64,000 nucleotides of DNA, from NCBI GenBank assembly GCA_021325235.1, contig JAJPHN010000044.1, forward strand, positions 234,315 to 298,314, written 5' to 3'. Source of the DNA: Terriglobia bacterium (GTDB taxonomy: Bacteria > Acidobacteriota > Terriglobia > Bryobacterales > Bryobacteraceae). Position numbers and translations under genes: made by a program. This document shows, piece by piece, positions 1 to 8,494 of the stretch; the stretch's first letter is position 1, and each line of letters opens with the position of its first letter. The notes under the pieces were generated by a model that did no database searches, was not told where the DNA came from, and was given only the letters and a program-made list of their open reading frames with translations.

Positions 1-489
1 TGCAGCTTTGAGGCGGGCGCCTGCGACGGCGTTTTCATCTGGAATTGCTTCGACCAGATCGAGGATCCGCGGTCCGTTCTCCAGGAAGCCGCGCGCATCC
101 TGAAGCGCAGTGGGCTGCTGGTCGTACGTACTCCGAACGGTCTCTTCTACACCTTGTGTCAAACGCTTCTTCGAGACTCGTCGCTTTCAGCCGAAGCTGC
201 GAATTTTCTGATCGAAGCCATGGCCTACAACAATTTGCTCGCTTTCCCTTACCAATATGGCTACAGCCGCGCAACACTCGAGCTTCTCATTGAGCCGTTC
301 GGCTTTCATCCGGAGGGCATGCTGAACTCCGAGTTGCTGACACTTCCGCTTCCCGAGCGTCCGGATTGGGTGGTCGCGCAGGAACGGCAGATTCGGCAGG
401 GCGTCGATCTGCTTGAGCGCTCCGTTCTTAGAAGTCAAGATGGGGAGCTTGCCGGTCTCTGGATCGAGCTCTGGTTTCGCAAGACTTGA
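1..489 (+). CDS. Class I SAM-dependent methyltransferase, C-terminal part
   Basis: The frame is open at the left edge, so the N-terminus with the SAM-binding glycine loop lies outside the window. What remains starts with a strand reading DGVFIWNCFDQIEDP, followed by a helix and then GLLVVRTPN. This is the usual post-motif-II layout of Methyltransf_11/23 domains (the 'vl.HvedP...l.e..RvLkpgG.l.i..pn' pattern). The rest, about 110 residues, is an alpha-rich tail ending in a strand WIELWFRK. The substrate cannot be told from this part. It ends 12 bases before the convergent permease gene. Confidence 0.75.
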   Translation, partial: CSFEAGACDGVFIWNCFDQIEDPRSVLQEAARILKRSGLLVVRTPNGLFYTLCQTLLRDSSLSAEAANFLIEAMAYNNLLAFPYQYGYSRATLELLIEPFGFHPEGMLNSELLTLPLPERPDWVVAQERQIRQGVDLLERSVLRSQDGELAGLWIELWFRKT

Positions 490-501
490 TCCAGGCGGGT
501 C

Positions 502-2976
502 CTATACCTCATCCCGCAGCGCTGTCGCGGGATCGATTCGCGCTGCTCGCAGTGCCGGCACCCAAGTCGAAAAAAGAGCCACAAGCAGCAAGACCAGCGC
601 AACCGAAGCGTAAGTCAGCGGATCATTCGCCTTCACTCCGTAGAGCAGCGTTGAAAGTAGTTGAGTTAAAGCAAACGCGATCGCCAGGCCCACGGCAACC
701 CCCGCGATTGCCGGAATCATACCCTGGCGCACAATAAGCCGCAGGACTTCTGCCCGGCCCGCTCCGAGTGCCATGCGAATTCCCAACTCCTGCGTCTGCT
801 GCTCCACCGAGTACGACATCAGCCCGTAAATACCGATGGCCGCGAGAATGAGAGCAATACCCGCAAAAATGCTCAGCAGCAGCATATTGAACCGCTGCCG
901 AGCGACACCCTCGGCCAGCACTTCTTCCATCGGCCGCATCTTGGAAACCGGCATCAGGCTATCGACTGCCTGAAACTCCCGCTGCACGGCTGTGCGCAGA
1001 GTATTCGGGTCGGTTGCGGTCCGAATACACCAGCCAAGCGGCAGCGCGCTGTTCGCGAGTTGTGTCACACCGTCGGGCACCTGGCTTTGCGGCAGATACA
1101 TCACGCCCACGTCTTTATCGGCCAACCCGCTCTCACGCACATCGCCCACAATCCCGACCACCTGCCGCGGCGCATCCTCAAACTGCGGTCCCAGTCCCTT
1201 GCCAATCGTGATCACGGCGCCGAGCGCGTCGTCTTTGGGCCAGTATTTCTTAGCCATCGCCTGATTGATAATGACCACCTTGGCGCCATTCTGAACGTCG
1301 CGTTCATCGAAGTAACGTCCGCGCAGCAAGGGAATTTTGAACACCGCGAAATAGTGCGGTGAAATGAACCGGTACTGCTCGTCGCCATTGTAGGTTTGTC
1401 CCGACTTTGGCGCTTTGCCCGCAATCGCGAAGGGCAGATCGATTTCCGTCTGAGTCGGAAGTGCCACCGCGAGCGCCGCAGACTGTACACCGGGCAGAGT
1501 TTCGAGCCGCCGGACCACTTGTGTTGCAAAGCGGTCAACCTTGTCCGTTGTCGAGTAGTTTCCGCCCGCCAGCGACGTCTGCAGGGTCAACACGTTATGC
1601 GGATCGATGCCCGATTGCACGCTGCTCAACCCTACGAACGTGCGAATCAGTAGCACCGCCGAGGTCAGCAGTACCAGCGCGAGAGCCATTTCGATTCCGA
1701 CCAGCACCTTGCGCACACGATTCTGCTTTCGGCCGGTACCGGTTCGTCCGCTAGCCTCGCGAAGGGTGGATGCGACATCAGGATTCGAAATGTGCAGCGC
1801 TGGAAACAGACCGAAAATGATCCCCGTCAGAAACGAAACGCCTACTGCGAACAGCACGATCCGCCAGTCCAGAATCGAGAAAAGACCCTGCACGTGCTCC
1901 TGCGACGTCAGGCGCGGAATATCGCCCGGGACAAACAGCAGCAGCGTCCGTACTCCCCAGCCGCCAAGCAGCAGTCCGCAGATGCCGCCGATACATGCAA
2001 GAATCACGCTTTCCGTCAGTAACTGCCGGATGACACGTCCGCGCGTAGCTCCGATCGCGGCTCGAATCGCCAGTTCGCGTTGCCTTGTTGCTGCCCGCGC
2101 AAGCAGCAGGTTCGCCACGTTCGCGCATGCAATCAACAGGACGAGCAGCACCGCACCAAGCAGCACGTAAAGCGCGATCTTGACATTTCCGACCATCGCC
2201 TCTCGCATCGGCACGACTGCTACGCTTTCGTTCTTATCCATCCACTTCGGGTTTTCGCGTCGAAACCCTTCGCCCACGCGCTTCATCTCGCCGCGTGCCT
2301 GCTCGATCGTTACGCCCGGCTTCAGGCGAGCCGCCACCGAGAGATAATGCCCCTGATTGGTGCTGTTCGGATCTGCCTGTATGGGTATCCAGACGTCCGC
2401 CGGCGGGTCCGGCACAAAGCTGCCCGGCATAATGCCAACTACCGGATACGCTTCGCCGTTCAGCTGAATCGTTCGGCCAACCATCTGCGGATCGCCTCCG
2501 AACCGGCTGCGCCAGAGCTTCTCGCTGATGATTGCAGCTTTCGGTCCGTTCGGCGAATCTTCCTGCGCCGAAAAATATCGCCCGCGCATCGGGCTCGCAC
2601 CGAACACCTTGAAGTAGTCGGCCGAGACGTGAATGCCTTTGACCTGCTCCGGGCGATCACCGGCTGTCAGATTCAAGCCCGGGCCGCCCTGATCGTAAAT
2701 CGCCATCTCCGAGAAAACATCGTTGTGCCGCCAGGCCATGTATTTCGGAACAGAGTTCGAATAACCGGTGCCGTCCGGGTACTTGCGCCCGAGTTTCACA
2801 ATGCGCTCCGGCTGCGGGTAGGGCAGCGGCTCAAGAATGACTTTATTGATGACGCTGAAGATTCCGGTGTTTGCGCCGATTCCGAGCGCCAGTGCTGCAA
2901 TTGCCACAGCCGTGAATCCCGGGCTCTTGCGGAGCAGCCTCAACGATTGGCGAACGTCGGCCAAAACAGATTCCAT
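502..2976 (-). CDS. ADOP-type ABC transporter permease (MacB/FtsX family)
   Basis: A protein of about 824 residues with two FtsX-type halves: an N-terminal membrane anchor (LRKSPGFTAVAIAALALGIGANT) leading into a MacB periplasmic core domain, a first FtsX transmembrane set near residues 280-410, a second periplasmic core, and a final FtsX set near 715-825 (GIYGLMSYSVEQQTQELGIRMALGA). Such duplicated permeases without their own ATPase are the acidobacterial duplicated orphan permease family (TIGR03434). They are thought to work in export or envelope stress, but substrates are mostly unknown. I chose the ATG at 2976 because MESVLADVRQSLRLL matches the family start. A TTG at 3015 in the same frame would add 13 residues. 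No ATP-binding partner lies beside it. Confidence 0.92.
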   Translation of the reverse strand: MESVLADVRQSLRLLRKSPGFTAVAIAALALGIGANTGIFSVINKVILEPLPYPQPERIVKLGRKYPDGTGYSNSVPKYMAWRHNDVFSEMAIYDQGGPGLNLTAGDRPEQVKGIHVSADYFKVFGASPMRGRYFSAQEDSPNGPKAAIISEKLWRSRFGGDPQMVGRTIQLNGEAYPVVGIMPGSFVPDPPADVWIPIQADPNSTNQGHYLSVAARLKPGVTIEQARGEMKRVGEGFRRENPKWMDKNESVAVVPMREAMVGNVKIALYVLLGAVLLVLLIACANVANLLLARAATRQRELAIRAAIGATRGRVIRQLLTESVILACIGGICGLLLGGWGVRTLLLFVPGDIPRLTSQEHVQGLFSILDWRIVLFAVGVSFLTGIIFGLFPALHISNPDVASTLREASGRTGTGRKQNRVRKVLVGIEMALALVLLTSAVLLIRTFVGLSSVQSGIDPHNVLTLQTSLAGGNYSTTDKVDRFATQVVRRLETLPGVQSAALAVALPTQTEIDLPFAIAGKAPKSGQTYNGDEQYRFISPHYFAVFKIPLLRGRYFDERDVQNGAKVVIINQAMAKKYWPKDDALGAVITIGKGLGPQFEDAPRQVVGIVGDVRESGLADKDVGVMYLPQSQVPDGVTQLANSALPLGWCIRTATDPNTLRTAVQREFQAVDSLMPVSKMRPMEEVLAEGVARQRFNMLLLSIFAGIALILAAIGIYGLMSYSVEQQTQELGIRMALGAGRAEVLRLIVRQGMIPAIAGVAVGLAIAFALTQLLSTLLYGVKANDPLTYASVALVLLLVALFSTWVPALRAARIDPATALRDEV

Positions 2977-3050
2977 GCAAACCTGGTTACGAGAAAAAGA
3001 CCTGCTCGGTTCCAAAACTTGCCGGCACCCGACGGGTTATGCTGACAGGA

Positions 3051-3368
3051 ATGACCAAACAGCAATTAATTGAACAGGTCGCGTCATCGACCGGACAGTC
3101 TAAGGCCGACGTGGAACGTACGCTTGAGGCCCTCGTGGAGAAAACGGCCCAGGCGCTGGTTGCGGGGGAGAAAGTCGAATTTCGCGGGCTCGGAACACTC
3201 GTCGGGAAAGAGACGAAAGCCCGCACCGGCCGCAATCCCAGCACGGGCGAGAAGATCGATATACCCGCCAGCCGCAAAGCCAGTTTCCGCCCAAGTAAAG
3301 AGCTAAAGGATCGCCTCGCCGGTAAACGCGGCGAAAACGCGCCCGTAGCTGCCGGCGCGGAAGGCTAA
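3051..3368 (+). CDS. hup: HU/IHF-family DNA-binding protein
   Basis: About 105 residues beginning MTKQQLIEQVASSTGQSKADVE, the classic N-terminal helical dimerisation part of HU. It continues with the beta-arm region GRNPSTGEKIDIPASRKASFRPSKELKD, which inserts in the DNA minor groove. The family usually has about 90 residues; the extra piece is an Ala/Gly-rich tail (GENAPVAAGAEG). It should act as a nucleoid protein. An in-frame ATG at 3039 would add MLTG; I prefer 3051 from family alignment, although the AGGA lies directly against this ATG. The gene is divergent from the ADOP permease. Confidence 0.93.
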   Translation: MTKQQLIEQVASSTGQSKADVERTLEALVEKTAQALVAGEKVEFRGLGTLVGKETKARTGRNPSTGEKIDIPASRKASFRPSKELKDRLAGKRGENAPVAAGAEG

Positions 3369-3468
3369 GCGCGCCGCGTTAACACTCGGGCCTGGCTGCC
3401 CGTCTCCTCCACAGAGCTTCGGAAGTTCTGATGGGCAGAGCTTTTGAAGAGTTCTGGAATGGAGAAAT

Positions 3469-3933
3469 ATGCGAACTGTCGTAACCTCGCTCGCTGCTCT
3501 TTCGCTCGCGATTCCGCTTTGTGCTGGAGCGCTGGCGCTGCAAATTCTGAATCCGGCCGATAGCGCCGAAGCGCAATCGAAACATCTGGTCCTGCTAGCG
3601 CGAACGACCGCCTGCCATTCGCCCGACAAGACCCGTATCAGCGCGAGCGCTGAGGGGATGGCAAATGGCGCGCGCCAAAGCATTCCGTTGCGTGTCATTG
3701 CGCTCTCTGTCCCCGGCACTTTCGGCGTGGCTCAGGAGTGGCCAGCGCAAGGGCAGTGGGTCGTCAAAGTCGTCGCGACCAATCCCGAGTATCAGAATTA
3801 CGCCACCGGTGCGCTGGTCGCTTTCGAAAACGGTTCCCGGCAATCGGCCTCGTCCCGGACTTATTTCCACGCACCGACCGAGGCTGAAACCTTAGCGCTG
3901 CTGACGTCCACGCAACGCGCGTCGCTGAAGTAA
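3469..3933 (+). CDS. Hypothetical secreted protein
   Basis: 154 residues with a Sec-type signal peptide (MRTVVTSLAALSLAIPLCAGALA, probable cleavage near residue 24). The mature part is mainly beta-strand, with a section WVVKVVATNPEYQNYATGALVAF. I do not recognise a named domain. The gene ends 13 bases before the ECF sigma factor gene and may be cotranscribed with it and the FecR-like gene, which would fit a regulated envelope protein. The start codon at 3469 follows GGAG (3459-3462) at good spacing. Confidence 0.7.
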   Translation: MRTVVTSLAALSLAIPLCAGALALQILNPADSAEAQSKHLVLLARTTACHSPDKTRISASAEGMANGARQSIPLRVIALSVPGTFGVAQEWPAQGQWVVKVVATNPEYQNYATGALVAFENGSRQSASSRTYFHAPTEAETLALLTSTQRASLK

Positions 3934-3946
3934 TTGAGCGGGCAAA

Positions 3947-4468
3947 GTGCTTCTGGCGATCGAGCAACGCTCATCGGAGGTCGCGCTGATCCGTGCCGCG
4001 CAGGACGGCGATCGCGCGGCTTTCGGTGAGTTGTATCGCCAATACGAGCGTCTCGTTCATGGCATCCTGCTCGCGCAGGTCAGCTATCACGACGCCGAAG
4101 ATCTCATGCACGATGTGTTCGTCAAAGCACTCGAGCAGCTTTCCGCCTTGCGTGAGCCAGCCGCGTTTCCGGGCTGGCTGATCACCATTGCGCGCCGCCT
4201 CGCGGCCGATCATCAACGCGGTGCACAATCCAGGCGTCTTTTCCACTGGCTCGCTCGCCCGGCGAAGTACTCAAACGCCGAACCGCTGGCCATTCTGCGT
4301 ACGCTCCAGCAACTGCCTGAGACATACCGCGAGACGCTCATTCTACGTCTGGTCGAAGGCATGACTGGACCCGAAATCGCCGCGCGAACAGGGCTCACTC
4401 CCGAATCGGTACGAGTCAATCTCTGCCGCGGTATGAAAATCCTGCGCGAAGGACTGAAACAGCGATGA
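3947..4468 (+). CDS. RNA polymerase sigma factor, ECF subfamily
   Basis: 173 residues with region 2 (LYRQYERLVHGILLAQVSYHDAEDLMHDVFVKAL) in the first half and region 4 at the end (LPETYRETLILRLVEGMTGPEIAARTGLTPESVRVNLCRG, a helix-turn-helix that reads the -35 box). There is no region 1.1 or 3, as is normal for ECF factors. The start is GTG at 3947. The stop overlaps the ATG of the next gene by 4 bases (ATGA), so the two are translationally coupled. The FecR-like neighbour is its likely membrane regulator. Confidence 0.93.
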   Translation: MLLAIEQRSSEVALIRAAQDGDRAAFGELYRQYERLVHGILLAQVSYHDAEDLMHDVFVKALEQLSALREPAAFPGWLITIARRLAADHQRGAQSRRLFHWLARPAKYSNAEPLAILRTLQQLPETYRETLILRLVEGMTGPEIAARTGLTPESVRVNLCRGMKILREGLKQR

Positions 4469-5382
4469 ACGACGATTATCTTTGGGATCGATCCGGCACC
4501 CCTGATCCGGAAATCGCACATCTCGAACAGGCGCTCGCGCCGCTCCGCTGGTCGCGCACGAACAAACGTTGCGGCCATCTGCTCGCGATCGCCGCATTGA
4601 TTTTGCTCGCCGCCGGGGTGTCTTTCCTTTGGAGCAGAAAGATGGTGGCGACCCCGTGGCAGCTGGTCGCGAACGACCGGCCGCAGCATATACGTACGGG
4701 CCAATGGATCGAGACTCCCCCGCATCGAGCAGCGGTCGTGCGCTCGGACGCGATCGGAACCCTCGAGATCGAACCGGGTTCGCGGCTGCAGTTGCTTGAT
4801 TCAGGCAAAGACAAGCAGCGTTTCTCACTGGCCCGCGGCACCATACACGCGCTCATCTGGGCGCCTCCAGCAACCTTTGTTGTGGATACCCCGGCTGCCA
4901 AAACCGTTGATCTCGGCTGCGAATACACACTGCATGTGGATAACGACGGAACCGGTCTCATCACAGTTGAAATGGGATGGGTGGCGTTCGCGTGGCAGAG
5001 TGTTGAATCCTTCATTCCTGCCGGCGCTTCGTGCACGACGCGTCCAGGCCATGGCCCCGGTACTCCGTTTTTCAACGACGCTTCGCCCGCTTTCAAAACA
5101 GCACTTGCACAATTCGACAACGATCATTCTGCAGAATCACTTCAGAGCCTACTCGCCGCAGCGCGTTCCCGTGATGCCATGAGCCTCTGGCACCTCCTGC
5201 AGCGCACTTCCGGAGAGGATCGCGCCCAAGCCTTCAGCCGTTACGCTCAGTTGGTTGCTCTTCCACCAGTTGCGACGCGCGATGCCATCCTCCGAGGCGA
5301 TCCGAAAGCTCTCGATGCTGCGTGGAACGCGCTCGATTTAGGTGATACCGCCTGGTGGCGCGAGTGGAAACGAAGCTGGTAA
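4465..5382 (+). CDS. FecR-like membrane protein, probable anti-sigma factor
   Basis: 305 residues: a short cytoplasmic N-terminus (about 1-37), one transmembrane helix near 38-57 (HLLAIAALILLAAGVSFLW), and a periplasmic FecR-type beta domain near residues 70-185 with the repeating 'G..i.t....a.v...d.g.leiepgS.l.ll' pattern and VDTPAAKTVDLGCEY. The C-terminal 90 residues are helical (about 200-305) and unlike plain FecR. It is translationally coupled to the ECF factor upstream, so it probably binds that sigma at the membrane and responds to a periplasmic signal. No TonB receptor lies next to it, so the signal is unknown. Confidence 0.8.
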   Translation: MNDDYLWDRSGTPDPEIAHLEQALAPLRWSRTNKRCGHLLAIAALILLAAGVSFLWSRKMVATPWQLVANDRPQHIRTGQWIETPPHRAAVVRSDAIGTLEIEPGSRLQLLDSGKDKQRFSLARGTIHALIWAPPATFVVDTPAAKTVDLGCEYTLHVDNDGTGLITVEMGWVAFAWQSVESFIPAGASCTTRPGHGPGTPFFNDASPAFKTALAQFDNDHSAESLQSLLAAARSRDAMSLWHLLQRTSGEDRAQAFSRYAQLVALPPVATRDAILRGDPKALDAAWNALDLGDTAWWREWKRSW

Positions 5383-5384
5383 TC

Positions 5385-5516
5385 TCAGGCCGCAGAGACC
5401 CGGCTCGCTCTTCTGACAAAAGAAACGCGAATCATCCATTCCGCCACGGCCAGGTTCGGCACCCAGCACAACCAGGCTATGAGCGGGTACGCCACCTGAT
5501 AGCGAACTCCGCTCAT
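5385..5516 (-). pseudogene. C-terminal remnant of a membrane protein
   Basis: A 43-codon minus-strand frame (MSGVRYQVAYPLIAWLCWVP followed by NLAVAEWMIRVSFVRRA and a stop) reads like the end of a polytopic membrane protein, with the 'RY..P' helix seen near the end of GT39/ArnT-type glycosyltransferases. No upstream part is recognisable. I take it as a decayed remnant; it could also be chance coding. Confidence 0.3.
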
Positions 5517-5531
5517 CACGAAGAGCCGCAG

Positions 5532-5682
5532 GCGATCGCGGCCCTGGTCTTGTATCCGATCGTGTGGCTGATCCTGCTTGCCATTTCGAATCGTGGGCGT
5601 CGCGGTCCACGGGGTACTGGGACTGATTGCCGCGATTATTTTTCTTCCGGCCCGGGCTCTGCGCGCCGTAGGGGCACGTTAG
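5532..5682 (+). pseudogene. Frameshifted small membrane protein remnant
   Basis: Two hydrophobic stretches on the plus strand, AIAALVLYPIVWLILLAISN and then VGVAVHGVLGLIAAIIFLPA, join if the frame is shifted by one base near 5592. Together they look like the two-helix end of a small membrane protein ending at the TAG at 5680. Neither frame alone gives a sensible protein. With the opposite-strand remnant before it, this fills the stretch between the FecR-like gene and the sigma-54 regulator. Confidence 0.3.
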
Positions 5683-6716
5683 GACGCCAGCGAAAGAGCG
5701 GACGGTTCGAAATTTTTCAATTTCGCGAGCAGTGTTGTGCGCTTGATACCGAGCAGATCGGCGGCGTGTGACTTGTTGCCATTCGTTATCGATAGCGCCT
5801 GATCGATCAGCGAACGTTCAAACTCGCTCACTACCGCATCGAAATCCAAGCCGTCTTTGCTCACCTTAACCAGCGGTCCCGGTTCGCTACTCACGATCGC
5901 GATGGGTGCGCGCCGCGGACGAAAATCGTTAGTCGTTAGAATCTGGCGATCGCCGCTGAGCGCCGCCGCTTTCTGTACCGCATGCTCGAGCTGGCGCACA
6001 TTACCGGGCCACGCCTGCTGCTGAAGATACTCGACAGCATCGCTCGTGATCTGCTTCAGCGGTGAACCCTCCGCCTGCGCGATCTTTTCGAGAAAATGTT
6101 CCACCAACAGCGGAATATCGCTTCGCCGCTCCCGCAGGGTGGGCATGTGGATCGGAACCACGTTCAGCCGGTAGTAGAGGTCTTCGCGAAACTTGCGGTT
6201 GCGGGCTGCGGCTTCCAGATCAATATTGGTAGCCGCAATCACGCGCACATCGACGCGTACGGTCTCCGAACTGCCCACTCGCTCGAACTCGCGCTCCTGC
6301 AGCACGCGTAAGAGTTTCGCCTGTACATCGAGCGGAAGGTCACCAATCTCATCGAGAAAAATCGTGCCGCGATGCGCCTGTTCGAAACGGCCACCACGAT
6401 TGGAATGTGCACCCGTAAAAGCGCCCTTCACATGACCAAACAGTTCGGATTCGACCAGGTTGGCCGGCAGCGCAGTGCAATTGACCGACACCATTGGCGC
6501 GTCGGCGCGGTTGCTTGCGGCGTGAATCGCACGGGCGATGACTTCCTTACCCGTACCGGTTTCGCCGCTGATGAGTACCGTGCAGCGCTTCGACGCAATG
6601 AGATGGATAATTTCGCAGATTTCCAGAATCGGAGCGCTTTCGCCGATCAGGAACCGCCGCCAGCTTGCCGAGTCAGTTGCAATCATTCCAGGTTGAGGAG
6701 TCGTCGTGACGACCAT
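5679..6716 (-). CDS. Sigma-54-dependent transcriptional activator
   Basis: 345 residues: an AAA+ sigma-54 activator domain starting near residue 23, with Walker A GETGTGKE (51-58), GAFTGA (98-103, the loop that contacts sigma-54) and Walker B GTIFLDEIGDL (117-127), then a C-terminal Fis-type helix-turn-helix (near 300-340, NKSHAADLLGIKRTTLLAKLK). There is no receiver or other sensory N-terminal domain. It is the last gene of the flagellar run and its start lies inside the end of fliJ, so it may be a FlrA/FleQ-like activator of flagellar genes; that role is inference. An alternative start is the ATG at 6686. Confidence 0.9.
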   Translation of the reverse strand: MVVTTTPQPGMIATDSASWRRFLIGESAPILEICEIIHLIASKRCTVLISGETGTGKEVIARAIHAASNRADAPMVSVNCTALPANLVESELFGHVKGAFTGAHSNRGGRFEQAHRGTIFLDEIGDLPLDVQAKLLRVLQEREFERVGSSETVRVDVRVIAATNIDLEAAARNRKFREDLYYRLNVVPIHMPTLRERRSDIPLLVEHFLEKIAQAEGSPLKQITSDAVEYLQQQAWPGNVRQLEHAVQKAAALSGDRQILTTNDFRPRRAPIAIVSSEPGPLVKVSKDGLDFDAVVSEFERSLIDQALSITNGNKSHAADLLGIKRTTLLAKLKNFEPSALSLAS

Positions 6717-7155
6717 CCAAGCTATTAGTGCGCGCAGCCAGCCAAAGTTCTTGCGATGCCGCCTCGATTTCGCGCGAAATCTTCGTGTTCCATTCGCTCT
6801 GCCGCTTCTCCTTCAGCTTCTCGAGCGAGCGCTCATTGCGTTCGGCGGCCAGCACCTTGCGCTTTTGCTCCACGATTTGCCAGCCGACCGCTTTTATTGC
6901 GTCTTCGAACTGCTTTGCGCGCGCCTTCAGGCCGATCGAAAACAGCGCCAGCGCACGTACATCCTGCGCACCCGGCTCTTCTGATGAGCGCACAAAATCG
7001 GCCGCATCGGTGCGCTCCTGCCAGAGATCCGCGAGCGATTTCTCGAGCCGTTTCTCCCGCGCGATCAGTTCCTGCAGCCGTGCGCGTTCCTGCTCGGTTT
7101 CGAGGTGCCGTAGCCGCAGCGCCGGATCGAGCCGAAATTTGAATGCAGTTGGCAT
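6673..7155 (-). CDS. fliJ: Flagellar export protein FliJ
   Basis: 160 residues, almost entirely coiled coil, opening with FKFRLDPALRLRHLETEQERA as in FliJ. FliJ sits in the centre of the FliI hexamer and couples the proton motive force to protein export. Sequence conservation in the family is low, so the assignment rests on length, coiled coil and position directly after fliI (4-base gap). The 3' end overlaps the start of the sigma-54 activator by 44 bases. Confidence 0.85.
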   Translation of the reverse strand: MPTAFKFRLDPALRLRHLETEQERARLQELIAREKRLEKSLADLWQERTDAADFVRSSEEPGAQDVRALALFSIGLKARAKQFEDAIKAVGWQIVEQKRKVLAAERNERSLEKLKEKRQSEWNTKISREIEAASQELWLAARTNSLDGRHDDSSTWNDCN

Positions 7156-7159
7156 CGGG

Positions 7160-8494
7160 CTAGAGCACCGCGGCGAGTTCGCTCAAGCCGTGCAGCGTGC
7201 GGTCGAGCGGTGCCTTTTCCTGCGCATCCTGGCGCAGAAAACTCAGAATCTGGTCTCGTGAGCGAATGCTGGCATCGAGCTTTGGATTGGAACCCGAGAC
7301 GTATGCCCCAAGCTGGATCAGATCCTCGGCATTACGATATACGGCCAGCGCCTCGCGGAGCTTTTGCGCAGCTTTGATCTGGTTCGGCTTGGCAACCAGC
7401 GAGGCCACGCGCGAAACGGAGGAAAGCACATCAATAGCCGGGTAATGCCCCGCCGCACCCAACTCGCGCGAGAGCACAATGTGCCCATCGAGAATGCCGC
7501 GCACCGCGTCGGCGATTGGCTCGTTGTGATCGTCACCCTCAACCAATACCGTAAAAAATCCGGTAATCGAGCCGGCTTTGAACGAGCCCGCACGTTCAAA
7601 AATTTTGGGCAGAATCGCGAATACTGACGGCGTGTAACCCTTCTGGCTAGGCGGCTCGCCGGCAGCCAATCCGATCTCCCGCTGCGCCATAGCAAGACGC
7701 GTAACCGAATCCATGACGAGCAGCACATTCTTGCCCTGATCGCGAAAATACTCCGCAATCGCAATCGCCACAAAACAGGCGCGAACTCGCAGCGGCGCCG
7801 GACGATCGGAAGTCGCGCAGACCACCACCGAGCGCTTGCGGCCCTCCGGTCCCAGTTCGTGTTCGATAAACTGCCGAACTTCCCGGTTGCGCTCGCCGAT
7901 CAGCGCGATTACCGTAACATCGGCTGAATTCTCGCGCGACATCGCTCCGAGCAGCGTGCTTTTGCCCACGCCGCTTCCGCCGAAGATGCCGATACGTTGT
8001 CCAAGCCCGCAAGGCAGGAGACTGTCGATGGCGCGGATACCGCTTGAGAGCATCGTGTTGATGTGCTCGCGCTCCATCGGTCCGGGAGGATCCGCGAACA
8101 GGCTGTAGCTTTCATTCCCGCCGATCGCTGGACCGCCATCCATTGGCTTGCCGAATCCGTCGAGCACGCGCCCGAGCAGATCGGGTCCCACGCGTACCTG
8201 TGCCTCCGATGGACGCGCATAGATCGGGTCGCCCGGCTCGAGTCCTTCCACTTCTTCCAGCGGAATCGAAAGAATCCGGCCTTTGCGGAAACCCGCCACC
8301 TGCGTGCGAATCGTGCGGCCCTGGCGTGTGCGGATTTCGCAGAAGCTGCCCACTGCCGCCGGTGGTCCCTGTGATTCGATCACCAGGCCCGTGACTTCGC
8401 TTACGACTCCGCGCCAGCGCAACAGATCGTACCCCGGCAGGTCGTCTGCAAACCGCGAAAGGTCGAGTGGTTCTTCTGTGGCAGTGATGGACAT
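7160..8494 (-). CDS. fliI: Flagellum-specific ATPase FliI
   Basis: 444 residues with an N-terminal beta-barrel (about 20-95), an F1-beta-like ATPase core with Walker A GGSGVGKST (172-180), the Walker B region VLLVMDSVTRLAMAQREIGLA, and the 'GEPPSQKGYTPSVF' stretch that marks FliI/type III secretion ATPases. It powers unfolding and loading of flagellar export substrates at the base of the export gate. Start codon and fliH stop codon are directly adjacent. Confidence 0.97.
   Translation of the reverse strand: MSITATEEPLDLSRFADDLPGYDLLRWRGVVSEVTGLVIESQGPPAAVGSFCEIRTRQGRTIRTQVAGFRKGRILSIPLEEVEGLEPGDPIYARPSEAQVRVGPDLLGRVLDGFGKPMDGGPAIGGNESYSLFADPPGPMEREHINTMLSSGIRAIDSLLPCGLGQRIGIFGGSGVGKSTLLGAMSRENSADVTVIALIGERNREVRQFIEHELGPEGRKRSVVVCATSDRPAPLRVRACFVAIAIAEYFRDQGKNVLLVMDSVTRLAMAQREIGLAAGEPPSQKGYTPSVFAILPKIFERAGSFKAGSITGFFTVLVEGDDHNEPIADAVRGILDGHIVLSRELGAAGHYPAIDVLSSVSRVASLVAKPNQIKAAQKLREALAVYRNAEDLIQLGAYVSGSNPKLDASIRSRDQILSFLRQDAQEKAPLDRTLHGLSELAAVL

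Noticed and set aside
3350..3380. GGCGCG/CGCGCC hairpin over the HU stop codon as terminator
   Set aside because: The arms are six or seven bases, the stem covers the stop codon, and no T-run follows.
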